DNA of 64,000 nt from Coix lacryma-jobi var. lacryma-jobi (taxonomy: Eukaryota > Streptophyta > Magnoliopsida > Poales > Poaceae). Numbering within the stretch: the first letter of the stretch is position 1; every line of letters starts with the position of its first letter. The notes below the pieces were generated by a model. That model saw only the letters and a list, made by a program, of their open reading frames with translations, had not been told where the DNA came from and did no database searches. This document shows positions 1-11,362 of the stretch, piece by piece. A program made the position numbers and the translations under genes. The stretch lies in assembly GCA_009763385.1 (NCBI GenBank), contig CM019828.1, positions 19,496,822 to 19,560,821 on the forward strand. The letters are read 5' to 3'.

Positions 1-662
1 TCAAAGAGGATGTCTCCTAAAATCATTTTTTTTACTGACAGAGGATAACACAGTGTGAATGAATTTCTTCATGTGGGGCCATGCAAAAAGTTTTTTGAGA
101 CGACGATAAGTCACTGAAAATCTAAAGTGGCGACCAATCAATGTGTCAATGTGACGCTTTCACAATTTGCTGCAAGGTAGGTAGGATCCCAACCAACCCA
201 AACTCTGCAAGGAAAAGTTGGGCATTGCCGGTGGTGACAAACAGTAGTAAGCAGGCCTGTGGGAGCTCGCAGCCTGGAATTTTCCTCCCATTTCCATATA
301 TAGATATGGATATATCAATGTAAAAAAAATATACAATGAACAAATAAAACTCTATTTTTTCTGGCAGGGGTAATATGGTCTTTTTACCACCCGAGTTAAC
401 ACCGTTACATGTCTGAATGGACGGAAGGCCATACACCTAAATAAAATTTGATTTGAGGTCATAGAACCAATTTTTTAAAAAAATGCCAAATATCTAAACT
501 GAGTTTTTTCTAGGGTCATACACCTAATTCTCCCTTAATAAATCCTGTTGGCATGCGCTGTGCTAAGTTGGGCCAGAAGATGTAATGGGCCAAATAATGT
601 TTTTTTTCAGTTCTTTTTTTGGAACATTTTTTTTTCAGTTCTTATTTTTATTTACTGCACTA
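1..662. other. No gene or element recognised
   Basis: A/T-rich sequence with oligo-T runs. Open frames are below 100 codons on either strand and show no recognisable domain, and I see no terminal repeats or RNA gene. It may contain old, decayed transposon sequence. Confidence 0.5.
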
Positions 663-685
663 TTTAAGTGAGAAAATTGCTCTAT

Positions 686-708
686 GCGCTTGCCGCGCGC
701 ACTACTAA
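686..708 (+). mobile_element. Possible Helitron-like 3' terminus
   Basis: A short GC hairpin (gcgc arms around ttgcc) is followed about ten bases later by CTAA and then T. This fits the CTRR end and T target base of plant Helitrons. No matching TC start was identified, so the element body and length are unknown. A chance match is quite possible. Confidence 0.22.
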
Positions 709-1417
709 TTTAAGATTAAGAATAAGTAAATATTTTATAAGTTGATTCTGCTAAAAACTAATATATTTTAAGTACGGCATGTATTTGTTTTTTCTGATTA
801 ACTTGTCAGATAGGTTGTTTTATATTCTATAGAATAGAACTGCGAATTTAATTTTAAGTTTAATACACATTTCTTTAACCGTACTTAGGGTTATTTTGAT
901 GCACACTGTTTGTTATTGATGTTTAATATTTTTCGACAAAGATCGATGTTTTCATCATTGAAGGCATAAAAGAAGATAAGCTAGGTATTTTGTGACTCAT
1001 GGAGCTTGTAATCTTGCAAGATTCCGTCGACCGTGTTTGTGGTGTGGCCATTAATGTTGTACAGGGACAAGAGGCACTTGATAATTTGGTGGAAGCTCTT
1101 CATAGTAAAAAAATTGTGGGAAACGGTCTGTTCATAGAAACCCACTTGCACGTGGGGAAGGCTTACACGCGGACTGTTCATGGAGTTACTTGATCGATAT
1201 CTTGACCCCTGTGAGGGCATCTTACAAGGGGCTCGAACGATATAGCAGAAACCCGTGAGTTTTCTGATACCTCGATAAAAGCATTGTCATGTGAAAGTTT
1301 GCATTCTCCATCTCATTTACGCTTTTGCATTTCTTGGTGTGTGCTTTACCTTTCTAGTACACCTTTCTAGATTAGTTGACATGATTGGAACCTAGGACAC
1401 AAACTTCTTTTGCGTTA
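709..1417. other. No gene recognised
   Basis: A/T-rich sequence. Opposed short frames overlap at about 981-1220 (79 codons on minus, 64 on plus) but match nothing I recognise. No splice-compatible gene structure was seen. Confidence 0.45.
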
Positions 1418-1419
1418 TA

Positions 1420-1654
1420 CTCTCTCCATCACATCGAAAGTGTCGTTTTAGATTTTTAGGCTTCTTGTTGTCCATTCGTCTTATTCAAAATTTTTGTATA
1501 AATATTATTTATTTTATTATAATTTATTTTATCGCCAGAGGTACTTTAATAATGATTTATTTATTTTATTATTTGTATAATTTTTTTAATAAGATGAATG
1601 GTCAAATGAAGAGTCTAAAAGTCAAAAACGACACTTTCAATAGGATAGAGGGAG
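1420..1654. mobile_element. Stowaway-type MITE
   Basis: A 235-bp foldback element flanked by TA on both sides (1418-1419 and 1655-1656). The left end reads ctctctccatc and the right end, reverse complemented, reads ctccctctatc, close to the Stowaway consensus CTCCCTC. The inverted arms continue inward with a shared gaaagtgtcgtttt block, and most of the element can pair with itself. It has no coding capacity. Stowaway MITEs are non-autonomous relatives of Tc1/mariner transposons, and the TA target duplication agrees with that. Confidence 0.82.
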
Positions 1655-1666
1655 TAGATAGCAACT

Positions 1667-1860
1667 CACTGCTACACAAATAATTTTAGGAGATAGACTA
1701 TTTTTATTTTTAGAGGTAGACTAAAAACTTTGGTGTTTCCCAAAATCTCTAATCAATTTTAGAGACACCTAATCTATTTTAAGAGGCAATCAAATTCAAA
1801 AGGTCATCTCCGTAAATTGCTTAAAATAGCTAGGCCTCTAAAGAGGTCGATCTCTGTTAA
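1667..1860 (+). mobile_element. Possible CACTA-like left terminus with subterminal repeats
   Basis: The sequence begins CACTGCTACACAAAT and is followed by repeated blocks of the type ttttagag/gagg, as in CACTA subterminal regions. It resembles the better CACTA end that finishes at 18703. A matching inverted end (tgtagcagtg) lies at 4657-4666, but the 3-bp flanks (act and gtg) do not agree, so the full element is not established. Confidence 0.33.
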
Positions 1861-4800
1861 TAGGTCGAGACCGTAACATATCTGCATCATCCATCTCGGC
1901 CCGATATATATTGAACTAAGAGTATATATACACACACTCTAGGGTTTATTATTCTCACCTATCTCTCTCCAACCAACAACCGCTACCTCCTCTCTCCATC
2001 TCTGTGATGTCTCCGCCTCCACCTGCACCCCAACATGGAGCGTGGTGGCACGACATCAGCATGAAATGCAACGCCGCAAGGCGCATGGAGCGCGGAGGCA
2101 CGATTGTGGTGGTGTAGGTCGTGGTGGCGCAGGCCCGGCTCGGAGCGTGTTCACTCGTCCCAGACCCAAAAGCGTGATGGCGGGCTCATCTCATATTTGG
2201 AAGCATATCGTTGGGAGGACGATGGGGAGATGGCTGATAGTGGGATTAGTTGGGCTCAGTTGTGGGCTCTCTATGTGCTTGTGGTTGGGCTCGATTACCC
2301 TTTTTATGTTTTTTGAAATCAATAAAAGAAGCAGACATAGTGCATCACCACTGCTAGTTGAGATCAACAATGACAGTAGGGTGGAGGTAGGCAGCCTGCC
2401 CGCTTCTATAAATGGTTTTTGACCATCTCAAGAAATGTGCTAGTGACTTTTAGAAAAACCCAGTGCACTCTTATGTAGATTTTTATGTGATTTTGATGTC
2501 CTTGGTTTTTGAGTGACCTAATTCACCCCTCTTAGGTGTCACAGTTCCTTCGACATTAGTACTTTTGATACACATAAGGCACCTTGGGTATGCAAGGACC
2601 AATTACTACCTCATGTGAGCTTGTATCTAAGTACACTTTTTTTGTGAGTACAAGAATCAATTTCTAACTAATGATATCATTATTCTTAGAAACTATTGAG
2701 AGGACTACAAAATACTTGGAGAACTAGATGGACATGGAGAAGACCAACATGGGTGTCCAAGGCTCCAAGCCAAGTTGGAGACCCAATCCATATCAAGTTT
2801 AAGGTCACCTTGGACTCCAGGAGTTGCCTGCACTAAATTCATCGCCTAGATTGCACATGGGCTCCAATTTCAAGGTTCTACATATACATTGAAATATAAG
2901 GAGATATACTTTCCTATAGAACTAGTATGCTATCAAAATTCCTTATGACTTTATGAGTCAATAGGTATCATTGAAGCAAATGGGCATATATACTATGTCA
3001 AGGTGTTGTGTCAGTCTCTTTTGGTGTGTTGGTATGTGTTGGAGTCCATTAGGGATGCATCTAGGGGTTCTTGGCTACCATAGTATCTTATATTCAGTAG
3101 TTGTCATCCAAGTTATGGTTTTGGATCTTGCTTACATTAATCTGCCATTGAATAATTTGGCAATTCATCACTTGGTGAGACATCTACTTTGAGTGCTTAA
3201 TATAACTAGAAGTATACCCCGCGTGTTGCTACAGTTTTTTTTTAAAAAATTGTTATATGTATAACATTACTATATGATATTCTATATATTGTATTTACAT
3301 ATATATGAATTTGACTTGCATGTTATTTTATTATATTATATTTGGTAAAAAACGGTAAGCCAATAGAAAAAAACAATAGAATATTTGATTACATTATAGA
3401 AGAATAGGTGATGAAACGATAGCATATGCAGATGACTTGTATGTTAATAGATTAAAGATTAAAGTATTTCACGTGATAGAGGTATCATGGATATTTGTTT
3501 TAATTAATAAGTAATGACATGGACTTAGTGGAGAATGGTGTGGGCACCTTGTAGGAAGGGAGAAATCATCTAGTAGGGATTAGCTTTATTAGAGTTATAG
3601 ATTTTAGCCAATTGAGTTCCATTATTTCTTGTTCTTACTTGTGTTCTTTGATTCGTAAGTATGGATTATTAGACTTCATGGTGAGGTCAATTAGGCAGTA
3701 CATCATTGATAACCAAAAGAGACATAGTGGTGTAGTAGCAAGGCTTGGGTCTTATTGAACAAAAGCTATAGATCATGAATTGTCAATTATCCACCAAATC
3801 GAGAGTTACCTCCACCTCACAAAAGATCAGAAACCCTGTTCCCATAAGCCTTGGAGGGTGCATCCAGCATTCCCCAAGCTAGATCTATGGTGTGAGGCAC
3901 ATGGAGATCCATTGTGACTGAAACCTATAGTTGGTGGCATTGGCGGCCTTGCTCGTCTTTCCTTGTCGACAACTACATGGAGGGTGTGTGCCCCATCCTA
4001 GTGACCAAGGCACTATGGATCATAGATTCACAAGTAAGGGTAATATGAGTACATATATGTCGGAAACAGAGGATGACGTGTATGTGTCGAGGCACCGTGG
4101 CTTTGATGGTGGCTCAAAGGTGCATACTATGGTCTATGGCGTGTGGAGGCATGGAGGTTCAGAGGCGCTAAAGTTTGATGTGCTTCTGATGGAAAGTGGA
4201 GGCCATGAGTGACACTTTGGTTATCTTCAATGAGGCGATTGGGTTGCCAAGAGCTATATGATGTATATGTTTATATCTTGGTGGATGTGGTTGGCATGGC
4301 GACAACCAAAGACATATTATAGCCTATTAACTTGGCGGCTTCCAGCAGACTACATGTGAGGGGCTAGTTGTGAGCGGACCATAGTGACTAGCACTACATG
4401 TGAGGGGCTAGTCTGTTGTGGGGCTAGTTGTGAGGCAGCACAAGTGAATTTAATGTTGTGACAGCTTCACATCTTACAAGAGACTATGACACAAACCTTG
4501 CATGACAGTTCCTTGTGAGACATTGTCGATTACGGCGGCGTAAGCGGTGACAATGGCTCATTGTCTTGACAACTTTTGTCATGCGGTGATGATGATATAG
4601 TATAGGAAGCCGCTAGTGGTGGTGCAAAGCTTATGAGTTTTAGAACACTGGTTTATTGTAGCAGTGGTGAGTGAGAGACTATATTGTGCAATGGTTGACT
4701 TGTTGTTGATAGTTGCTTTAGGTGTTTGATTATTCCTTAGGTTCGCTGCCTCTGCTGTTGTTGCTTGACCTTTTGGGGTTATTTTTGTTTTGCTATACTC

Positions 4801-4912
4801 CTTAAACTAGGCTTATTTTCTATCGTAATCGGCAGCTCCCATGCATGAGTCGTTTGAAATTTAATAATAATGCAATGCCTACTTTTGTAAAGAGAAATGA
4901 GCTAGTTCGTCA
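1861..4912. other. Three kilobases without a recognisable gene
   Basis: Open frames here (for example 2042-2422 and 3931-4212 on plus) have no domain I recognise and look like chance frames in decayed DNA. A short direct repeat (actacatgtgaggggctagt) occurs at about 4349 and 4391. A TATA-like run and a CT-rich leader-like stretch lie at about 1930-2000, but no open frame that I can recognise follows. If the inverted ends at 1667 and 4666 are real, this would be the body of a 3.0-kb CACTA-like element. Confidence 0.45.
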
Positions 4913-4931
4913 TATATATATATATATAATA

Positions 4932-4985
4932 CTAGCCTATACCCGCGGGAGGATTGGCGCCCTCCCGCGGGTTTGGGTACTGTAG
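4932..4985 (-). mobile_element. Helitron-like 3' terminus, minus strand
   Basis: Read on the minus strand, a perfect 11-bp hairpin (arms 4942-4952 and 4961-4971, cccgcgggagg with loop attggcgc) is followed by about six bases and then CTAG, with T as the next base. This is the classic plant Helitron 3' end: a GC hairpin, then CTRR, inserted before T. The outside flank is a TA run (about 4913-4931). The matching TC start was not found. Confidence 0.55.
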
Positions 4986-5264
4986 CGTTTCTTTTTTTCT
5001 TTTTTCCTTTCTTTTTTACCTTTTCTTTTATTTTTTCTACTTTTTTATTTTTTTTTCTTTTTAAGATTTTTTGTAGGCATTTTTTCTATTAAAAACCGGT
5101 GCGACGATAGCGCGTTCAATAATACAAACTCTAATTGTAAGACGACGTCCTCTCAATATTTGCGTGTGTTTTATGTCTATAGGGCCATTGCCTTTGACGC
5201 GACATGTAAATATCTTTTTAAGCAGATCGCATGCCTGTATAGTGATCGATATATTTAGAGATTA

Positions 5265-5586
5265 TTTAGTTCCAAGTTAAAAAGTTTTGGATGTCATATC
5301 GGGTGTTTAACACTAATTTAGAGTATTAAATACTATTAACAAAACTAATTGCATAAGTGGAGAATAATTCGTGAGATGAATTTATAAGTTTAATTATGAA
5401 TAATTATCAAATGTTTAATGTAACACCATATTATCAAAACATGAATTTATTAGGCTTAAAAAATTAGTCATCTCGCAAATTATTTTAAATTTATGTAATT
5501 AGTTATTTTTAGTCTATATTTAATATTCTATGTAAGGTCAAAACATCCGATGTAATAAGTAAAAAATTTATAGGGTAAAAACTAAA
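5265..5586. mobile_element. Foldback MITE, family not assigned
   Basis: The left end tttagttccaag and the right end (reverse complement tttagtttttacc) are imperfect inverted repeats that extend inward to a shared atcgg-tgttt block. The interior (aactaattgcataa and tgagatgaatttataag types) resembles an abundant grass MITE group. It is non-coding. No clear target duplication was seen, so superfamily placement is left open. Confidence 0.5.
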
Positions 5587-5680
5587 CACATTTGTACTGT
5601 TTAGGCCGATCAAATTTTTTATACATTCATACACAGCAGAACAGAAACACTAATGAGACTTTGACAATACCAATAGCAGG

Positions 5681-5706
5681 CGCGGCGAAGCGCGTATGTC
5701 AAACTA

Positions 5707-5707
<1 letters not shown>
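5681..5707 (+). mobile_element. Helitron-like 3' terminus, plus strand
   Basis: A short hairpin (cgcg arms around gcgaag) is followed by tatgtcaaa and CTAG, with T as the next base. This is the usual form of grass Helitron 3' ends. It abuts a long TA microsatellite. The 5' start was not identified. Confidence 0.5.

Positions 5708-5708
<1 letters not shown>

Positions 5709-5759
<51 letters not shown>
5709..5759. repeat. TA dinucleotide microsatellite
   Basis: About 25 uninterrupted TA units lie directly next to the Helitron-like end. A shorter TA run flanks the opposite Helitron-like end at about 4913-4931. Confidence 0.95.
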
Positions 5760-5761
<2 letters not shown>

Positions 5762-6044
5762 ACAAAATGACGCAAAATCAATGGAGGCCAACTAAAGTTA
5801 ATTAGAATATTCGACTTTCGGCGAATGCTAATTACTTGAACGACGCATCAATCACCACTCCGGTGAAATGGAATCGATCGCACCCCGCACTTCGATCTTT
5901 TGACCACAGTGCATGTGCATCGTCGATCGACCGCTCTCCACATTCCTTGCAGCAAAATTAGGTCCAACCACTCATAACGAGTTCATGACTATATCTATAC
6001 GCACTACCTGAAAAAGGCTCTATAATTACGAGGCCCTTTTCACT

Positions 6045-6245
6045 ATAGCGGCGGCTGGTGTTGGAGCCGTCCTTACAGTGGCGTATTGGTGCCCATCGTT
6101 ACCGGTCAACACTGTAAGAGCGGTTGGTGATTGAGCCACCTTTACAGTGGTGCACTGTAAGGGTGGTTCAATCATCAGCCGCCCTTACAGTGGCACATCA
6201 CTGTAGGGACGCCTGGTGATTGAGCCGCCCCTACAGTGGACAACC
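6045..6245. repeat. CACTA left subterminal repeats
   Basis: Several copies, in both orientations, of a motif ending in cttacagtgg with the partner ccactgtaagg and the spacer attgagccgcc. These are the usual binding sites for the element-encoded DNA-binding protein in En/Spm-type transposons. Role by family knowledge; repeats seen directly. Confidence 0.75.
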
Positions 6246-7082
6246 GAATAAAGCCTACAACCACCCTTCTTTCACCTCGGGACACACTCTTCTACCCGAG
6301 AAAAAAAGGTTGGGAGGCCTTGGGCTCCTCCTAAAACTTGGTCTACTAAGGGGGAGGTTTGGATCTCAAATACTTTGATGGAGAGCTTGTAGAAGGTAAG
6401 AAAATGTTATTCCAATCATTTTTTTTTGAAGTTTTGATGGTTGATTAGTGAGTAATTAGAGTTTTCCTTTTCTCTCTCCTCCATGGTTCTTGAGATTTGT
6501 ACGAAGCAATTAGGCCCTAGTTTCCAAACTATTAGTGTAAATAAGTTAGGGAAATGAGGTTGCACCCTTGACTAGTCGATCTTACTTCATTTTAGTGGAG
6601 ATTTACACTCTAATTTCTTGTATGTTTCATGTGCATGCAGATCTAGGGTTTGTTCTTTTTATTTTTTGTTTTGTAATTTATGTTTCATGAATTGGAATGA
6701 AATTGGCCGGTGTGGGAATTGTAGTGAGTAAAATAATTGTAGTGAGTAAAATATTTGTTGCCTTTGAAATTATTTATTCTAACTAATTAATAAAATTTAA
6801 AATATTTATGCATTAATTATAATAAAGAAAGGTGCTTGAGCTTTATACGAAGCAATTAGACTATAGTTTTGAAACTATTAGTGTAAATAAGTTAGAAAAT
6901 GAGGTTGCACCCTTTTTTATTCGATCTTACTTGATTTTAGTGGAGATTTACATCCTACTTTCATGTATTTTTCGCAAATGGTTTGTTTTTTATTTATTTT
7001 TTTTGCAATTTATGTTTCTTGAAATTAGAATACAATTTGATTCATTTACTTTATTTTCTTTGGTTTGTTTTGTTTTTACAAG

Positions 7083-8382
7083 ATGGAGTACAAGAAATCT
7101 TAGATGTATGGTTTGTTAAGGTTCAAGGCAGATTTTCGTGAAGAGGTGGACATGTTTATTGAAGCCGCAAAGAAGCATGCAATGACGTTGATGGAGAATA
7201 AGGATTCAATTGTTTGTCCATGCAAGGATTGCAAAAACCAGATGACATTTTCAGATGCCACTACCATCAGAGAACATCTGATTGTGCGAGGATTTGTTGC
7301 AGACTACGCAGTGTGGGTTCATCATGGTGAAAAAAATGTTTGTCAATGACAACAACGGTGATGGACTAGACAACAGGACATTGTATTGAATGTTGCTTCC
7401 CCAACTCCGACTGATGTGCATCCGGTGAGAGATGCGGAGGACGGGGAGGTATTTTCACCGGCTCGTGACCACAACAGGCCAGACATGACACAACCTTCTC
7501 TAGCTCGTGCCGAGCAAGGCCATGATGACATGCCACAACCTTCTCCATTTGTTGCCAAGCAAGGACATGATGAGATGCCACGACCTTCTCCAACTCGCGC
7601 TGAGCAAGGCCACGATGAAATGCAATAGCCTTCTCAACAAGCACAACCGATACATGAACGAGTGGCTTCTAAGGGTGGGCATGCAGAAGATGAGGGTACG
7701 CCTGAATGGGAACTCAGGATGAATATCCCATCCATACAAGGCCAGTATATGAGCCAATCTTGGACGTCGCGTCGCTTCACAAGTGGCATGCCCATGACCA
7801 GTTGAAACCTGAGAACCAACGTAAACATGGCAGTGCACGTCCTTATGTGGAAGACGTCAGTAGCAAACTCCACCAGGGGGTAAAGAAGTATCCCAATGTT
7901 GAAGCCATCGAATGGTCTAGTGATTGCCCGAAAGAATATGTGAGAGGCAATAAGTTCCTACCAAACCGGATCATGCAGTGTATGCCACTTGGAATGAAAA
8001 AGTTCCATGATTGGTACTTGCGTGCTATCCCAACGACACTCGATACCATACATGCATCCATCCCTTCTGGCACGTTTGGAACCCCATATTCGGTAATTGC
8101 CTTCGGCTTCAGTGACATGCAGACTTGCTTCCACCTAGGAGAAATGAACGTGAATCTAATTCGCACGTGGTGCCTGTAAGTAGTCTTTGCCCTCTCAATA
8201 GGGTACCAATGTAACATTTGGACTTTATTGTAACTAACACAACACTCTGATTTGTAGAATGCAAGCGCACATTGTGAAACATATTCCAAGTTACAAATTT
8301 AGGTATGTAGACCCTCAACCTATAGCACAAACAAGATTTAAGTACCCCAAAAAGTTGAAACTGGATTGCAAAGAGCTAGATG
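7083..8382 (+). pseudogene. CACTA ORF with transposase-associated domain, 5' part, broken
   Basis: A start at 7083 gives a short leader, then a stop (TAG at 7101-7103) directly before MYGLLRFKADFREEVD. That stretch matches the N-terminal transposase-associated domain of CACTA proteins (cysteine pairs in CPCKDCKNQ). The frame breaks near 7347. A proline/histidine-rich, internally repeated stretch follows at about 7490-7625 (RAEQGHDDMPQPSP-type repeat). A later frame (about 7706-8179, then 8259-8382) carries a conserved segment with KKFHDWYLRA, as seen in Ulp1-containing CACTA ORFs. A putative intron lies at about 8178-8258. The ORF is cut at 8382 by the nested CACTA and continues in frame at 10159. 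At least one nonsense codon and one frameshift make it non-functional. Confidence 0.7.
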
Positions 8383-8989
8383 CACTACTATACAACAGGG
8401 ATATTGTAACACTTTTATGTAACATATTCATTAATGTGTTCCAGTAAAATTTCATAGTAACACAAAATAGTGTGTTACAGACTTCAGCTGTAACACAAAA
8501 TACTTTTTTTTAAAAAAAGGTGTTACTAACAACAATTATAGTAACACAAAATTAATGTTACAAGAAAAATATTACAAAAGTGTACTATGTTATAACATAT
8601 AAGTGGAACACATATAAAATGTGTTACAAATATATGCCTCTAGTAACACAAAATAATGTTTCAGTTCAAGTGTTACAAAAGAAAATACATGTAGACCTTC
8701 CTATTTATAAGCAACACATCACATATAGCTCTCATCAAGGCTGTTAGGCAATCACATCATAGTCATTACATGAGAACCATTAGCATTGAGTAGCCGCATC
8801 AAAAGGTCAGTTTGATGCTAGAGCATGTTGTTAGCTATATCATAAGAAGAACAAGTACAATGGAGAAGAAAAAACAAAATATAAAATATAAAATTAAATG
8901 GAAGTAATATAGACATTTTTTTTACTTTGTTGTATGAACACACCAACCTACCGCCATATGGGTTCATCAAGAATTTTCTCTTTTTGGAA

Positions 8990-9485
8990 GACATCAAGAA
9001 AGTTTATAGTTGATAACTTTTTAAATTTGAAGTCATCTTGTCATGCAAAATTGCGTCTGAATTTTAAAAATTAAAAATTTGAAGTTTTCAAAAGACCTCA
9101 GATAGAGAAATGACCAAAATGAAACTTGCAGATCTTGAAAAGTTATGAAACTTTGTAGTTGACAACTTTTTAAATTTGAAATCATATTATCATGAAAAAT
9201 TACATTTGAATTTAAAAATTTTGAGATTCAAATTTTTAAAATACCTCAGATGAAAAAACGGCAAAAATGAAAGTTGTAGATCTCAAAAAGTTATGAAACT
9301 TTGTAGTTGATAACGTTTTAATTTGAAACCATCTCGTTAATGAAAACTACATTTGAAATTTCTAAAATTTAAAATTCAAATTTTGTAAATGACCTTGGAT
9401 GGAGAAGCTTCCTAAACAAAAAGTGTAGATCTCCAAAAGTTATGAAACTTTGTAGTTAACAACTTTTTGATTTGAATTCATTTAG
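8990..9485. repeat. Tandem repeat, period about 148-149 bp, four copies
   Basis: The phrase tagttgataacttttta and close variants start at 9007, 9156, 9304 and 9453, with steps of 149, 148 and 149. Each unit also holds agatctcaaaaagttatg and cctcagat-type blocks. Units are diverged but clearly related. The array lies in the interior of the nested CACTA element. Confidence 0.85.
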
Positions 9486-9547
9486 AGCCTTAAACAAGCA
9501 ATTTACACACAGGGTAACTGAAATAGAATATAGACACAAGTGACAAA

Positions 9548-9612
9548 TGAGTGGAGTGGTAGTGGAGGTTTTGCGTACGTGGTGAGAGGTCGCTAGTTCG
9601 AATCTTGGTTGA
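9548..9612 (+). repeat. tRNA-like (SINE-head-like) segment with Pol III boxes
   Basis: gttcgaatc at 9596-9604 matches the Pol III B-box consensus GWTCRANNC. The upstream tggagtggtagtgg (about 9551-9564) resembles an A box at tRNA-like spacing. No complete cloverleaf and no poly-A/T tail with a target duplication were confirmed. It could be a SINE remnant or a chance match. Confidence 0.35.
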
Positions 9613-10155
9613 TGCAAAGAGTGATAAAATCATGAAAAAAATATTGTGGGAGTAGAGATGGGGTGGTGTGGTTGATTGGTGGGCCCCCTCCCGTGATAAA
9701 ACTTTTTTCCCTAATTTTTTGAATTTTTTTGTTCGAATTTTGCCGAATATTCCATGACAAAATGTGTTCCTATGTCCCATATTGTGCTCTACCTTAATGT
9801 AGAACATATTGTGCTCTACCTTAATGTAGAAGTGTTACTAGAACTAATAAGAGTGTTACAGCAAAGAATCATTGTAACACTTGGCAAGTGATCCAATGGA
9901 TAAAGAAATGTGTTACAAACCATGTATTATACCATAATGTGAAGTGTTACTAAAGTAAAAAAGTGTTACAATAAAAATCATTGTAACACAAAAAAATGTT
10001 CCTGTAGACAAGTAAATGTGTTACAATAATCCACTCTATAGTAACATGGCCAATTGGAACACAAACAAAAATGTGTAACTAAGAGAGCTAGTAACACGTT
10101 TTCTAACCTATAGTAACACAAGTTGGTGTTACTATAGCCCTGTGTTGTAGTAGTG

Positions 10156-11078
10156 ATGCTGGAAAGACAGTGGAGGAGAAGGAGAAAATTTGGAGGGACG
10201 AGATAAGGGAAGAGTCCCTGAGGGTTGCCACATTCCTCTCTCACTGTTTCAAAAAAACTCCAACAAAACACTACAATATACATACCATACAACTTCGAGT
10301 AAGTTTGACTCTATACTTAAGGCTTTGTTCGATACATTTCGTTTGATGCAAATTAAAGAGCTTATCTGTTTTTTTCTTAGGTCAAGTGAAAACATGAATC
10401 ACTGGATTTGTATATGCGTCAACGTCGAAAGGAGCATGGCATGGGTCTTTGATCCAGCGGATGTTGCAGTAGAGTTATACAAAGACTTCATAGCGATTCT
10501 CAAGACATATGTATATCGACAATCCTCATTACCTTTTATGTTTTTATATATACTTGTAACGTTCACCTTTGGATACTAATAATTTGCATTTTCTATAATC
10601 ATTCTAACATGACATTTTGGTTCTATGTCAATCACCATAAGGGAAGGTGTGACCCTAACAGGAAGTGTGATTTGTATATCAAAACTCTATGTGCGGTAAG
10701 TGTCATTTACTCTGGTACTCAATTATGTCGTTATGAATAGCATTACTTAACATCTCCATATACACAGTGCCCCAAGCAAAGGCGAGGGAGTGGACATTGT
10801 GGATACTATGTATGTTGTATGATTAGTTGCAGGGGTCCATACAGGAGACACCCCAACTTAGTAAGTTTGAACCTATTCGCTCTCGTAGTACGAAAAGTTC
10901 ACATATGCTATGAGATACTAAACCTAAGCTTGTTCTCTCGTAGTGGAAGGAAGAGAAAAACACTTCAAGGGACCCATACAAGGATGACGAGCTCCTAGAG
11001 ATCGTCGGTGACCTTTGCAACTTCATATTGGACCAGATTATACATGTCAAAGGGACTTACCATAGTGGTTGTCCTTGA
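10156..11078 (+). pseudogene. CACTA ORF, 3' part with Ulp1 (C48) protease domain
   Basis: This continues the ORF of 7083-8382 after the nested insertion. The frame resumes GKTVEEKEKIW and reaches a C48-type peptidase region: MNHWICICVN (catalytic His) at about 10395, FDPADV (Asp region) at about 10450, CPKQ and then GSGHCGYYVC (Gln and catalytic Cys) at about 10770-10815. It ends at the stop at 11076-11078. Introns with GT..AG borders are needed between these blocks (for example about 10294-10380, 10513-10626 and 10695-10768); exact borders are inferred. Ulp1-type domains process SUMO in cells, and in CACTA ORFs their role is not settled. The upstream part is broken, so no functional protein is expected. 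Confidence 0.65.
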
Positions 11079-11119
11079 CGAAGGGCCAAGTAGGTCCATG
11101 GGGGTATACGAAGGTAATA

Positions 11120-11340
11120 TCCCCACACCGCCCCTACAGGAATACACTGTAGGGGCGGCTCAATCTAGAGCCGCCCCTACAGTGAGATCCACTGTAAGGG
11201 CGGCCGGTGATTGAGCCGCCGCTACAGTGGACCCACAGTAGGGGCGGTTCAATCACCAGCCGCCCTTACAGTGGATCTCACTGTAGGTGCGGCTGCATTG
11301 TAAGTACACTTCGATAGGGGCGGTTGGACCAGCCACCCCT
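11120..11340. repeat. CACTA right subterminal repeats
   Basis: Alternating forward and inverted copies of gccgcccctacagtg and cactgtaggggcggc with the spacer attgagccgcc, matching the left subterminal repeats. The unit is more conserved here than on the left. Confidence 0.78.
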
Positions 11341-11362
11341 ACAGAGCCCTGTTGGCACAGTG

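Larger units (their letters stand above)
8383..10155. mobile_element. Nested non-autonomous CACTA element
   Basis: The 1773-bp element begins CACTACTATACAACAGGG and ends with the inverse of CACTACTACAACACAGGG. It is flanked by a perfect 3-bp duplication, atg (8380-8382 and 10156-10158), as expected for CACTA insertions. Subterminal regions are full of gtaacac/gtgttac motifs in both orientations. No transposase was seen, so it probably depends on a related autonomous element. It sits inside the coding sequence of the outer CACTA, and removing it with one atg rejoins the host reading frame. It carries a 148-bp tandem repeat and a Pol III-promoter-like segment. Confidence 0.88.
6002..11362 (+). 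mobile_element. CACTA (En/Spm-type) element, outer copy
   Basis: The left end is CACTACCTGAAAAAGGCTC. Both ends carry dense subterminal repeats built on an accgcccttacagtgg-type motif in both orientations (about 6045-6245 and 11120-11340). The interior encodes a transposon-associated domain and an Ulp1-type protease domain, a combination known in grass CACTA elements. The right end is placed at 11340-11362 because that stretch (ending cacagtg) aligns imperfectly with the inverted left end. Flanking trinucleotides (acg and ata) do not match, so the right border is uncertain. The element is interrupted by another CACTA at 8383-10155 and its coding sequence is broken. Confidence 0.75.

Noticed and set aside
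2042..2422. 126-codon plus-strand frame after a leader-like CT-rich stretch
   Set aside because: No recognisable domain, no supporting splice pattern, composition like random frames. Not called as a gene.
1667..4666. Complete 3.0-kb CACTA element bounded by CACTGCTACA inverted ends
   Set aside because: The 10-bp ends match, but target trinucleotides (act, gtg) differ and no transposon coding sequence lies between. Kept only as a possible left terminus.
9490..9807. 105-codon minus-strand frame in the nested CACTA
   Set aside because: Overlaps the Pol III-like segment and low-complexity sequence; no domain.
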